A DNA stretch of 23,199 bases from PSRF01 sp035457105. GTDB lineage: Bacteria > Acidobacteriota > Blastocatellia > Pyrinomonadales > Pyrinomonadaceae. The translations under genes were made by a program, and so were the position numbers. Shown here piece after piece: positions 1 to 8,450 of this stretch. The notes under the pieces were generated by a model. That model saw only the letters and a list, made by a program, of their open reading frames with translations, ran no database searches and had not been told where the DNA came from. The stretch spans positions 1 through 23,199 of the forward strand of contig DATIBX010000611.1 in the NCBI GenBank assembly GCA_035457105.1, read 5' to 3'. The stretch's first letter is position 1. Each line of letters starts with the position of its first letter.

Positions 1-842
1 GGCAGGCCGCTAGCGAACGACTCGAGTAGCGAGAGCGGCTGGTTATCGATTCTGGATCCATTCAAGAAGCAATCGGCCTGATTGTACAACTCCGCCATCC
101 GTTCGCGAGTGACACTACCAACGAACTCCACGTTGCGCAGATTCAACTTGGCTGCGAGATCTTGCAGTGCTCCCCGGCAAGCACCCTCGCCGGCTACCTT
201 TAACGAAGCGTTTGGAAAACGTTCTTGGATGATTGCAAAAGCTCGCAGCACCACGTCTACTCCATAGTGCGCCTCAAGATTTCGATTCGAGAGAAAGAGA
301 GGACGCAGCACCCCTCGTTTGCGGAAAGTTAACTTCTCGAAATCGATCACATTGAAAATTGCCTTCGCCGTCAGCCCAAACTTGGCGAATACTCTGACCA
401 GGTATGGTGATGGGACCACAATGTCATCGGCAATCTTCAGTAAAGGAATGCTGGTTCGCGGCCATCGCTGCAGATGATCCTCGGCTTCCCCGCTGTGATA
501 GTTGAGCAAGATTCGCTTGCCAAATAACCACGCCACGATGATAGCCGGGGCAGGTGCAAGCAAAAACGAAAAGTACGATGCTGAGAAGATATGAATCACA
601 TCAAAGTATGGAATCGTGGTAAACAAGTTCAACCAGTAGAGGGTTGAAGTGGTGATCGTACGAACGTACTTGATCGACTGTAGCCGGCGTAGCACGCCAG
701 GTAAACGTGGGTTCACCGGTAAGAAATCTACCGTTACAGACGGCTCTTGTTTCAGATGCTCGATCAACCTGACTGCCTGTACAGCCTGACCGCCTACAAT
801 ATCCATTGACGCGGCCACGATAAGAACTTTTATTGGATGCAC
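1..842 (-). CDS. Glycosyltransferase family 4 (GT4), C-terminus beyond the window
   Basis: The gene reads off the left edge of the window, leaving about 280 codons. It starts at a GTG (840-842), because a TAG lies 11 codons upstream in frame and no ATG lies between. The N-terminus (VLIVAASMDIVGGQAVQAVR) is the typical Rossmann start of GT-B enzymes, with a glycine-rich acceptor loop. Near the left edge the text LNGSRIDNQPLSLLESFASG matches the GT4 donor-sugar-binding region (N-P-S..DN.P.S.LEA.A.G) with the first Glu of the E-x7-E motif. It should transfer a sugar from an NDP-sugar to a lipid-linked repeat unit on the cytoplasmic face of the membrane. It is the last visible gene of the long polysaccharide run, 117 bp after the preceding GT2 gene. 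Donor and acceptor cannot be told from sequence. Confidence 0.9.
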   Translation of the reverse strand, partial: MHPIKVLIVAASMDIVGGQAVQAVRLIEHLKQEPSVTVDFLPVNPRLPGVLRRLQSIKYVRTITTSTLYWLNLFTTIPYFDVIHIFSASYFSFLLAPAPAIIVAWLFGKRILLNYHSGEAEDHLQRWPRTSIPLLKIADDIVVPSPYLVRVFAKFGLTAKAIFNVIDFEKLTFRKRGVLRPLFLSNRNLEAHYGVDVVLRAFAIIQERFPNASLKVAGEGACRGALQDLAAKLNLRNVEFVGSVTRERMAELYNQADCFLNGSRIDNQPLSLLESFASGL

Positions 843-959
843 TTCGATTCTGCCTTTAGAGTCGCTCTTGCCCTAACCGGTAGGTGCATCACAGTTGAAG
901 GTTGGTCCATTATTCTGCCCATGAATAAATAGCGGAGCAAGCTGATCTGATCCGTGGTT

Positions 960-1886
960 TTAGTGATAAAAATGCTTGCCGTAGAAGAAACCGGCCAGGT
1001 CCCACATTGCCAACTCGTGTGAAAACGTTTGCGACGTGGCTGCGTTCCGAATTGGGGCCGTGCCCCATTTGACCAACCCTCGACTCGCAGCACCGAAGAG
1101 ATATCGCGGAACGCCGAAAAAATATGGTACGGATTGCGGCTGCTCTCGATCCAGCACGCCGCAGGAGACGCCGCGCCAGAATGACCAACTCCGATAATAC
1201 TTCTTGGTCAAGCGTACGGCGGGAATTAAATGGTGGATCTTCAAATCGGGGAGATATAACCCTTTGGCCCCGCTTGCCAGCAGGCGGCGATACATGTGCT
1301 CGTCTTCGCCCGCCAGGAGACGTGCACCGGTGCGACCCAGTGAAGTCATATAAAGACCAACCTTCTCAAGCACCGCGCGGCGAATGACCGCGTTACCGCC
1401 CATGAGAATGCCGGGATAGTGCTCGTCGTACGGAATTATTAGGTTCCCTGCTGCGACCAAACCGATAACGCCCTCGTGGTCAGCGGGCAACCAGGTGGGC
1501 GGATCCTTCTCCCAGTTGGGAATGTACGGTCCGCCAATAAAATCTACATCGTAAGTCGTGAATGCGTGATATATCGTTTCGTACCAGGTTTTATCGATTT
1601 CCTCATCATCATCGATAAAGCCTACCAGATCGCTTTCACTGCCAATGATGCCGGCGTTCAGAGCGGCCGACCTTCCCTGGGTCGGCTCAAAAAGATAGCT
1701 CAGGCGCCCCTCAAACTGTTCCTGGGAACTCTCAACAACTTCACGTGTATTATCGTTCGAGTTGTTGTCAACGATAGTGATGCCGACTGTTAGGCCATGC
1801 GGGACATTCGCTGACTTCAGACTCTTCAAGCAAACCGGTAACAAGTTGGCCCGGTTATATGTTGGAACAACAACTTCAAGACGCAT
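960..1886 (-). CDS. Glycosyltransferase family 2 (GT2, GT-A fold)
   Basis: This is a 308-residue protein starting at ATG 1886. Residues 3-12 (LEVVVPTYNR) form the first GT2 strand, DNNSNDNT (40-47) is the nucleotide-binding Asp motif, and FIDDDEEID (90-98) is the metal/UDP-binding DxD region. A GEDEH stretch further on (around residue 193) suits the catalytic-base region. No convincing membrane segment is present, so it is probably a peripheral cytoplasmic enzyme. It likely adds one sugar to the polysaccharide repeat unit. It lies in a run of same-strand polysaccharide genes, 87 bp after the next GT2 gene. No clear Shine-Dalgarno sequence is seen. Family assignment is firm; sugar specificity is unknown. 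Confidence 0.92.
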   Translation of the reverse strand: MRLEVVVPTYNRANLLPVCLKSLKSANVPHGLTVGITIVDNNSNDNTREVVESSQEQFEGRLSYLFEPTQGRSAALNAGIIGSESDLVGFIDDDEEIDKTWYETIYHAFTTYDVDFIGGPYIPNWEKDPPTWLPADHEGVIGLVAAGNLIIPYDEHYPGILMGGNAVIRRAVLEKVGLYMTSLGRTGARLLAGEDEHMYRRLLASGAKGLYLPDLKIHHLIPAVRLTKKYYRSWSFWRGVSCGVLDREQPQSVPYFFGVPRYLFGAASRGLVKWGTAPIRNAATSQTFSHELAMWDLAGFFYGKHFYH

Positions 1887-1973
1887 CGTTTACAGTTTCT
1901 CGCGCAGGTCGCAAGAAAATGATTTTGGAGAGTATTTGTAGAGCGCCACAAATGGGAGAAGTATTTCGGGACC

Positions 1974-2942
1974 CTAAACGGGATGTCGCTTTTTTAAATA
2001 TCGGCTCAACAACCCTGGAAACGTATACAAAAGCACGAGGGCAACGGAAATCTTCCAACTTTTATTTGTTTTTCGCACCTTTGCCACCATGGCCCGAGCT
2101 TCAGCAACTTGTCCCTTAACGATCATTGTCTTGGCGCGTTCGAGTATTAAGATCGATTCCAATTTCTGCTCGGTCAGAACTAATGCTTCCTTCTCACTAT
2201 CGTTCAACATCAGCGAGGCCCGTGTCTTTTGTAACACCCGCAATGCTGCTTCATGCAATTTGATACGGTTCGCCGAAATGCTATCGGCACGATAACGATA
2301 ATCGGCCAGGACTTCCCTCTGGTAACCAATGCGGGCTCCTTTATGTGCGAGCCGCAACCAAAGATCGAAATCCTCCGTGATGTTTCGATCTTCTTCATCA
2401 AAGGAACCAACCTGATCCACCAAATCTCTTCGCATAATGACTGTGGATACAACCACGGTTACGCTCAGGTCCAACAAAGCCTTAAGCGTGACTGGCCCAT
2501 TTGAGGGAGAACGATCCATAAAGGTCGTACCGGCGGGCCAGGGTACGTCGCCGATGAGCACGGCATCCCCATAGACCATGTCAAAGTTGCCCTCTTTCAT
2601 GAACGCGAGTTGCGCCGTGAGTTTTCCTCTATGCCAAATATCGTCAGCGTCGAGCAGTGCAATCAATTCGCCGCGAGCGGCACGCAGCGCAGTATTGCGA
2701 GCGGCCGAAATTCCGCGATTATCCTGATAAATGTAACGGATCCGACTTCGAAATGGTTCGAGGACCTTCTCGAGTTCCGGGGTGTCTGTCGAGCCATCAT
2801 TTACAACGATCACCTCATACCCCTTAAAGTCCTGAACGAAGACGGAGTCTAAGGCTTCCCCAATGTACGTTGAGACGTTGTAGGCCGGAATGACGACACT
2901 GATGAGAGGCTGTGCCCGGCTGTTATGATTTCGGTTCTGCAT
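1974..2942 (-). CDS. Glycosyltransferase family 2 (GT2)
   Basis: This is a 322-residue protein with the standard GT2 signature. LISVVIPAYN (13-22) is the first strand, VNDGSTD (47-53) is the donor-binding loop, and LLDADDIW (96-103) is the metal-binding DxD. NRGISAARN between them is typical of the SpsA-like subgroup. A later EDFDLWLRLA segment supplies the expected acidic catalytic pair. The C-terminal part (about 230-322) is helical and basic, with a hydrophobic stretch near the end that may sit on the membrane. The ATG overlaps the last 20 bases of the upstream polymerase gene, which suggests translational coupling in one transcript. It probably elongates the repeat unit; the sugar it transfers is unknown. 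Confidence 0.93.
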   Translation of the reverse strand: MQNRNHNSRAQPLISVVIPAYNVSTYIGEALDSVFVQDFKGYEVIVVNDGSTDTPELEKVLEPFRSRIRYIYQDNRGISAARNTALRAARGELIALLDADDIWHRGKLTAQLAFMKEGNFDMVYGDAVLIGDVPWPAGTTFMDRSPSNGPVTLKALLDLSVTVVVSTVIMRRDLVDQVGSFDEEDRNITEDFDLWLRLAHKGARIGYQREVLADYRYRADSISANRIKLHEAALRVLQKTRASLMLNDSEKEALVLTEQKLESILILERAKTMIVKGQVAEARAMVAKVRKTNKSWKISVALVLLYTFPGLLSRYLKKRHPV

Positions 2943-4350
2943 GTTGGTCCACGTAATAAATCCGGCGGACGGCTACCGCGTAGCCAACCAGGTAATAGAT
3001 GTACCACTGGTAGGCAACGGCACCGAAGAAGCTCGATACCATATAGGCGATTATGCTCGCCTGTATTCCTATGGACCAATAATGAAGCTTACGCTTATCG
3101 GCAACGTCCGCCGTAGCGAGTTCGATTTCGCGCAGCCGACGCTGCGGATAGATCATCAGCATTAAATACATTACCAGGGCCGGGATTCCCATTTCGGATG
3201 AGACTTGCGTGTAAGCGTTGTGCGTAACCAGTTCGTGCACAGACTTGTAATGAAAGTTTCCCACTCCAACACCAAACAGAGGGTAACGAAGCGTAACCCA
3301 GATCGAACGCTTCAGAATTTCTGTGCGCTGCGTGGATGAACCCGTGACGTCGGACGAAGAACTAAAGATGGTCGAAAGCCTGTTCGAGTAACTAGCTGGT
3401 GCCAGTGTCAACAACGCCAGCAAGGCTACAATGAGCACCCCGGCACTGAGAGTCTTATTCTTGCGACCTATCTTTCGCACCAGCACGAGCGCCGTCACAA
3501 ACAGGCCGAGAAAAGCTCCTCGCGAAAACGTGACGACTATTGCGGAAATAAACAGAGACGCAAAAGCGAAGTACAAGAGTTTTCGGAAAATGCCTTTTGA
3601 CCCAAAGGCGAAACCTATAGCCAGCGGCACCATAGTCACGAGGTGAAGCGCCAGATCGTTTGAGTTTCCGAACAGTCCCCGGATCGCGCCACCGATTCGC
3701 TGATTATTGTTGATAGCTAAACCCTCCCGAAAATTGCCGTGCATGTAGTCGCTGACTGCGTAATAGCTCAGATAGAGACTCACGGCAAACGCCAACCAAA
3801 TCATCAGCTTGAATCGGTTCTCCGTTCGTACAACGTTTACGGTCACGATGAAAATCACGATCGCCTTCAGGAGCACGTCCGTGAATTCCTTGTAGGCCTC
3901 GCCTGGACTTGTGGCCATCGGCATGGAGAGAAATGCAGCCAGCCAGAGAAGTAATATCAGGTGAATTTCACGCGGTCGGGCGGTGAGATTACCCTCGACC
4001 ATCAATTGTGAAGGCACGTAGATAGCCAGTGTCAGGATGCCGAAGAAGAATGCCATCTGCGTGAATGACGACAATGCAGGGATCAGTTCGTAGGGCCGAA
4101 AATAAAGGACGACACTGAAGAAGAAGAGGGCGATGAAAGTTAAGCCATGACCCTTCCGCAGGCTCCAACCATCTGCCGCTCCGATCTCTGGAGTCAACTC
4201 ATGTTGTTCGGGGGGTTCGGTACTCGGTTTGGTCCGGACGGGAAACTCTTCGGTAACGAGCGCTGGGGAGACTTCGTCGCGAAAGGCTGAGTGCTTTCGA
4301 CGAGGGTTCAAGACACTTTCGTAATCACCACTTTGAGACAATCGCGACAC
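2923..4350 (-). CDS. O-antigen ligase/polymerase family membrane protein (Wzy/WaaL-like)
   Basis: This 475-residue protein begins with a polar stretch of about 70 residues, followed by many hydrophobic segments (from ALFFFSVVLYF onward), consistent with 10-12 transmembrane helices. SRGAFLGLFV and, late in the protein, GVGVGNFHYKSVHELVTHNAYT followed by EMGIPALVMYL match the periplasmic loop and following helix of the Wzy_C/O-antigen ligase family, including the conserved HN. It is the natural candidate for polymerising repeat units of this cluster in the periplasm. A WaaL-type ligase or unrelated polymerase role cannot be separated by sequence alone. The start is GTG 4350 with only a weak AACGAG upstream. 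The 96-bp leader contains a perfect 24-bp tandem repeat. The 3' end overlaps the next GT2 gene by 20 bp. Confidence 0.88.
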   Translation of the reverse strand: MSRLSQSGDYESVLNPRRKHSAFRDEVSPALVTEEFPVRTKPSTEPPEQHELTPEIGAADGWSLRKGHGLTFIALFFFSVVLYFRPYELIPALSSFTQMAFFFGILTLAIYVPSQLMVEGNLTARPREIHLILLLWLAAFLSMPMATSPGEAYKEFTDVLLKAIVIFIVTVNVVRTENRFKLMIWLAFAVSLYLSYYAVSDYMHGNFREGLAINNNQRIGGAIRGLFGNSNDLALHLVTMVPLAIGFAFGSKGIFRKLLYFAFASLFISAIVVTFSRGAFLGLFVTALVLVRKIGRKNKTLSAGVLIVALLALLTLAPASYSNRLSTIFSSSSDVTGSSTQRTEILKRSIWVTLRYPLFGVGVGNFHYKSVHELVTHNAYTQVSSEMGIPALVMYLMLMIYPQRRLREIELATADVADKRKLHYWSIGIQASIIAYMVSSFFGAVAYQWYIYYLVGYAVAVRRIYYVDQHAEPKS

Positions 4351-4388
4351 CTCGTTAATCTAACTGTAAACGGCTAAAGAGTCACCTA

Positions 4389-4436
4389 TTCCGGTAGAAT
4401 CCATGGAATCTGTTCCGGTAGAATCCATGGAATCTG
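4389..4436. repeat. Perfect tandem duplication of a 24-bp unit
   Basis: Positions 4389-4412 and 4413-4436 are identical, with no spacer. Each unit holds the palindromic core TCCATGGA. On the minus strand each contains GATTC-CATG-GATTC. The duplication sits between the GT4 stop (4447) and the GTG of the polymerase gene (4350), so it lies in that gene's leader. Confidence 0.9.
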
Positions 4437-4446
4437 AATTGACTCC

Positions 4447-5574
4447 CTATTTCAAAAGTTTAGCGTAAAGCTCTTCGACGCGCTTCAACTGCGCTTCACA
4501 CGAAAATTGCTCCAATACTCTTTTACGGCCCTGTGCTCCCATAGCTAATGCTTTTTCTGGATCCCGAAGTAAGGAGATCAGGTGCGCGGCCATCGCTTGG
4601 AAGTCTTGCGGCTTAACGACGTAGCCGGTTTCATCGTCAACCACGGCTTCACGTGCACCACCTACGTCAGTTGCGACTACGGGCCGGCCTGCCGCCATGT
4701 ATTCCAGGATCGAATTCGAGAACCCTTCCACACCTTTAGAACTCAGCACGCAAACATCCGAGATCGCCAGCAGGTCTGCAATTCGATTGCAGCGTCCGAT
4801 AAAGAAAGAGCTATCGGCAAGGCCAAGTTCAGCAGCGAGTTGTTGCAAGTGCGGCATTTGTTCACCTTCGCCGGCCAGGATGAATGAGCTGTAGGGCAGG
4901 ACCGCGCGAGTGAGCTGGGCAGCACGCAGGAAACTCGCCTGGTCCTTCATGACATGGCGCATGTTGGCGACGATAGTTACAAAGCGACGCCCATTGGGGA
5001 GATTAAAACTCTGTAATAAATCAGCTCGTTGCGCATTAATACGTGGCGTCACGTGTGCGACGTTGAGGCCGTTATGAATAGTCACGACTTTATGGGCAGG
5101 CAAACCTTCGGCAATCAATTGCCTGCGGATTGCTTCTGCATTTGCAACGACAGCAGCCGCCGCATTGAATGCACGTCGCTCAACCCAACGCTTCGCCGGC
5201 GAGCGAAGGCCCTCAGTCTCACGGCGAGAGGCAATGCACGCTCGCACTCCCGCAAGCCTCGAAGCCGCCACGCCGAAGATATTGGTGTAGAAGTCGTGCG
5301 CGTGAACGAGATCGATCTTGTTGTTGCGCAAAAACGAAGTCAGCCGGGACAGCTGTTTCGCCGCGTTGAGGTTGTAGAAGTTCTGTAATGGAAATGAGGG
5401 AATTTCATGGAAGCCGAGTTTTTCGACTTCCGAACGCAGTGGTCCTTCGTCATTGAGTGAAGCAAGAAACAGTCGATGCTTACCACTCTCGTGCAACAAA
5501 CGTGTCAGCTGCACAGTTTGCCACTCTGTGCCGCCCTGACGGAAGCTATCGAAGAGTTGTATAACGTTGGCCAT
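4447..5574 (-). CDS. Glycosyltransferase family 4 (GT4)
   Basis: This is a 375-residue GT-B enzyme. The N-terminus (MANVIQLFDSFRQGGTEWQT) carries the acceptor-site GG loop of GT4 proteins. DLVHAHDFYTNIFG is the usual D..H.H motif, VANMRHVMKDQ is the start of the donor domain, and EGFSNSILEYMAAGRPVVAT contains the E-x7-E donor motif followed by GGAREAV. It should act in the cytoplasm, adding a sugar to the lipid-linked intermediate. An in-frame ATG at 5661 would add 29 residues and overlap the DUF362 gene. I chose ATG 5574 because homology begins there and the extension looks like read-through. The ribosome binding site is poor for either choice; a GGGAG lies 17 nt upstream of the chosen start. 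Confidence 0.92.
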   Translation of the reverse strand: MANVIQLFDSFRQGGTEWQTVQLTRLLHESGKHRLFLASLNDEGPLRSEVEKLGFHEIPSFPLQNFYNLNAAKQLSRLTSFLRNNKIDLVHAHDFYTNIFGVAASRLAGVRACIASRRETEGLRSPAKRWVERRAFNAAAAVVANAEAIRRQLIAEGLPAHKVVTIHNGLNVAHVTPRINAQRADLLQSFNLPNGRRFVTIVANMRHVMKDQASFLRAAQLTRAVLPYSSFILAGEGEQMPHLQQLAAELGLADSSFFIGRCNRIADLLAISDVCVLSSKGVEGFSNSILEYMAAGRPVVATDVGGAREAVVDDETGYVVKPQDFQAMAAHLISLLRDPEKALAMGAQGRKRVLEQFSCEAQLKRVEELYAKLLK

Positions 5575-5612
5575 GCTTGGCGCGCATCGTTCTCCCTTGC
5601 GAAGTAATGTTC

Positions 5613-7031
5613 TCAGCTCACCATAGCTTGACGGCGCTGGCTGCGCGCCACATCCTGCCATCCGACTGGATGATTGATCGGCTCAACCGGGCGAGACTGC
5701 AACAGTTTGTCAGCACTGCCGTTGCCGAGATCCCCGAGTAACTGGATGTCTGCTGGCGTGAATTTAGTGAGCGGCCATCGAAAGGCGCCGAAAGCTTCGC
5801 GGGCGATCGGAATATCCTCGGGCGAATATCCCAATAAATATGAGCCAATCCAATCAACGGCAGCAGCGTTTCCGCCTGCCAGCAACAATCCCATTGGCAA
5901 CGGTTCCGGCGAGAGTGGTCCATTACCTTGTCCAGCAACGATGGCATCAGTTATATGAATCACAGTACGCTGAGGGTTGTCAGCTATGGTGCCTGCCGGA
6001 GTTCCGTAAAGAAGAATTCGATTGAGGTCCAGGCAGGTACGCCAGATCGTGTCATTGCCTGACCATGAACCCTCGAGGCCGAAGCGATCGCCTTTTAAAC
6101 GCAACAGCCGGTAAAACTGATTCGCTGCCGTCCGCCACATGCGACTCGCAGCATGCGAGTTAGACATATTCTGGCGATCGTGAATAAACTCCAGCGCGCG
6201 TTTTAAGTCGCTACCGCCAGGGTAACAGTCGCCGCCGAGATCTAAGCCTCCGATGCGGTGATGTGGTAGATACTCCTTGTTTCCGTTTATTCCGATCAGG
6301 TTTTTTAGCGCGCAGGTGATGCCGGCCTTCTGATGTGTCTTGAGTTTCGGCAGGTTGACGACTACATCCGCTTCCAAGATCTCACGCGCGATCAGGTAAC
6401 GATGACAACCGGGCGCGTGCGTTTTCGCCATTAGCCGTGGATCGTAACAGGTGACACGAAACGACGAGTTCTCGTCAGTGATTGGCTCGAGCAAACTCTC
6501 AGCGCCAAGATCAAAAAGCACGAACCGGTCTTCAGACTGAACATTTTCCTGGGCGATCCTGACGCCATCAACGAACTTAGCGATGGTGCGGCGGAAATCG
6601 CGAATCCCTTTGAAGCGCGTATCCTGAAGCTGGAGCGACTTGGACCAATCATCCAATTCAGCGTTTTTCAGCAACAGATCAAAGTCGCACCCCTGGATCG
6701 GAGCATCACCAACAATCACCTGCGCAGGATTCGCCAACAGCGCTGCTCGCGTGGCAGCTTGGACCAACGACTGGTGCGTGAGCAGAGGCGACATTCCTCC
6801 CGGCCCGCTATTTTCATGCATCACGAAGTTGGGCTTGATGACTACTTTCGCACCGGCCTTGATTACCTGTCCCAATGGGCCACCACCACTGGCAGCCCAA
6901 CCGAGCATTTCACCGAGGCGGTCTAACGCATTGTTCATGCGGCGCTGGTCCATTTCTGCGTAGTTCCTCGCGCCGACATCAAGTGCGGCCACTCGCGGGT
7001 CAAATTGTTGCTGGTCGTCCACCTCTTGCAC
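5613..7031 (-). CDS. DUF362 domain-containing protein
   Basis: This 472-residue protein belongs to the DUF362 family. AKVVIKPNFV (61-70), VIVGDAPIQG (105-114), and the hallmark VVNLPKLKTHQKAGITCALK (224-243) followed by NLIGINGNKEYLPHH are all present. Many DUF362 proteins carry a C-terminal 4Fe-4S ferredoxin module. Here the cysteines are scattered with no CxxCxxC cluster, so it appears to be the domain alone. The biochemical role of the family is not settled. Its place between a GT4 gene and a PaaK/CapK-like gene suggests a role in polysaccharide assembly or modification, which is inference. The start is GTG 7031, supported by AAAGGA (7039-7044) with a 7-nt spacer. It ends 38 bp before the next ATG. 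Confidence 0.88.
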   Translation of the reverse strand: MQEVDDQQQFDPRVAALDVGARNYAEMDQRRMNNALDRLGEMLGWAASGGGPLGQVIKAGAKVVIKPNFVMHENSGPGGMSPLLTHQSLVQAATRAALLANPAQVIVGDAPIQGCDFDLLLKNAELDDWSKSLQLQDTRFKGIRDFRRTIAKFVDGVRIAQENVQSEDRFVLFDLGAESLLEPITDENSSFRVTCYDPRLMAKTHAPGCHRYLIAREILEADVVVNLPKLKTHQKAGITCALKNLIGINGNKEYLPHHRIGGLDLGGDCYPGGSDLKRALEFIHDRQNMSNSHAASRMWRTAANQFYRLLRLKGDRFGLEGSWSGNDTIWRTCLDLNRILLYGTPAGTIADNPQRTVIHITDAIVAGQGNGPLSPEPLPMGLLLAGGNAAAVDWIGSYLLGYSPEDIPIAREAFGAFRWPLTKFTPADIQLLGDLGNGSADKLLQSRPVEPINHPVGWQDVARSQRRQAMVS

Positions 7032-7038
7032 CAGAAAA

Positions 7039-7044
7039 TCCTTT
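7039..7044 (-). promoter_or_regulatory. Shine-Dalgarno AAAGGA deciding a GTG start
   Basis: AAAGGA on the minus strand sits 7 nt upstream of GTG 7031 and supports that codon as the start of the DUF362 gene. Confidence 0.7.
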
Positions 7045-7059
7045 ATGTGTCTACTCTGG

Positions 7060-8427
7060 CTAAACGCTTACTTCACTTACCACTGGTTGCCACTTGTTAG
7101 CAGCAGTCCGCGGTATTTCGTCAACAAGCGCTATTTCCACGTCCAACCCTGGTAAGTTTACACCCATTGTGTGAAGGATTCTTTTCTTGTTCTCTTCAGA
7201 AAAACCATTCCGCGGCACAATTCGCAGTTGAATCGTGTAGTCCGCTCGTTGTATGCACATGAACTCCTTCACTGGATAATCCTTCAAAAGGTGCGGCAAT
7301 TCCTCGCTCATCACCCAACGACCGTCGGGTAACCAGATACGGGCGCTTGTGCGGCCAACTATTTCGTGCAGGACCAGTGCCGGGTGCGCGGGCTTACTGC
7401 TCTCAGGAAACCTAGCCAGGTCCCCAATCCGATAACGAAGCATCGGCATTCCGTCGGCGTGGAGTTTGGTAATCAAAATTGGAGAGACTGGCTCGCTTGT
7501 TTCCTGCTGGACGAGGACGTTGGCCCAATCAATCTCAAAATCCAGGTTATCTTCCGGGTGGTACTGAAAACCGATCAGGCCGACGTCGCGACTGCCGTAA
7601 CGTTCGTGTACGGGCCGTTTAAAGGCGTCAAGGATCGCGCTCCGGTGTGCGGGCAATAACTTCTCAGCGCCGGTGACGAAGCATCGCGTTGGGTACTCTG
7701 TTTTGTAACCGCGCTCCAGGATAAAGTTGGCAAAATGGCCCAACGCACTGGCATAAGCTACTATGCACGTTGGCCTCCATTGCTGGAACTGCTGGTGATA
7801 ACTCTCAAACACTTCCGGAGAGAGACGAAAACAGTCGAACCAGCGCCGGTTCATCTCGAAGTCGTGATAACGATCCCGCAGGCCTTCGCGATTGAGGGGA
7901 TCTAGATTGTGCCCCCAGAAGAATCCCGTACTTACCCCGGTTGGCACATCAATCCGCTGCATAGGATACTCGAGTCCGCTTTCGCGCCAACCAATCTCTT
8001 CCGGACCAAGCCACACATCAGTAGGCGTTCCCGTCGATCCGCCGGTCGAATCTTTTACCAGCAACTCACGCGGAATCTTTTCCGAGATCAATTCTTTGCC
8101 GGCGCGCCTCACCTCGTCACGCTCGAGTACCGGCAAACCGGCGAAATCATCAAAAGAAAAGTCTGAGGCGGGATCAAAGCCAACGCTTCTTAAGAGTCCG
8201 CCATAGTAAGGCACCTCGGCAGCGGCGCGACGCACAACTGATCGCAGACGTCTTAGTATCCAATCGTTACGTTGCTCTGGTCCAAGCTTCTGCAATGCGC
8301 TCCGTTCTGCTAGACCCCGCGCATACGTTCTCGCCGCCTCGCGTCGCGCTGGATGGGCCAAGCGACTCAACTGGCGCACCGGCAAAAGAATTCGACGCGA
8401 GAGCGTTTCATGAAGGATCATTTTCAT
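7060..8427 (-). CDS. PaaK/CapK-like adenylate-forming enzyme (phenylacetate-CoA ligase family)
   Basis: This is a 455-residue member of the ANL superfamily. DSTGGSTGTPTDVWLG (126-141) is the phosphate-binding loop, HERYGSRDVGLIG (275-287) corresponds to the YGxTE-like motif, and LRYRIGDLARF (330-340) holds the ribose-binding Asp. IPRTAANKW near the C-terminus keeps the lysine expected for adenylation. Relatives in capsule loci (CapK) are thought to activate a carboxylic acid for attachment to sugars, while PaaK proper makes phenylacetyl-CoA. The neighbourhood (flippase, methyltransferase, glycosyltransferases) favours the polysaccharide-decorating role. The substrate is unknown. An ATG at 8421 is an alternative start; no strong ribosome binding site decides between them. 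Confidence 0.88.
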   Translation of the reverse strand: MKMILHETLSRRILLPVRQLSRLAHPARREAARTYARGLAERSALQKLGPEQRNDWILRRLRSVVRRAAAEVPYYGGLLRSVGFDPASDFSFDDFAGLPVLERDEVRRAGKELISEKIPRELLVKDSTGGSTGTPTDVWLGPEEIGWRESGLEYPMQRIDVPTGVSTGFFWGHNLDPLNREGLRDRYHDFEMNRRWFDCFRLSPEVFESYHQQFQQWRPTCIVAYASALGHFANFILERGYKTEYPTRCFVTGAEKLLPAHRSAILDAFKRPVHERYGSRDVGLIGFQYHPEDNLDFEIDWANVLVQQETSEPVSPILITKLHADGMPMLRYRIGDLARFPESSKPAHPALVLHEIVGRTSARIWLPDGRWVMSEELPHLLKDYPVKEFMCIQRADYTIQLRIVPRNGFSEENKKRILHTMGVNLPGLDVEIALVDEIPRTAANKWQPVVSEVSV

Positions 8428-8450
8428 CAGGTAACACTGTGCAAACAGAG

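Noticed and set aside
1934..1953. Inverted repeat ATTTGT-8-ACAAAT before the GT2 gene at 960-1886
   Set aside because: It is short and AT-rich, with no T-tract or supporting context; it could be chance.
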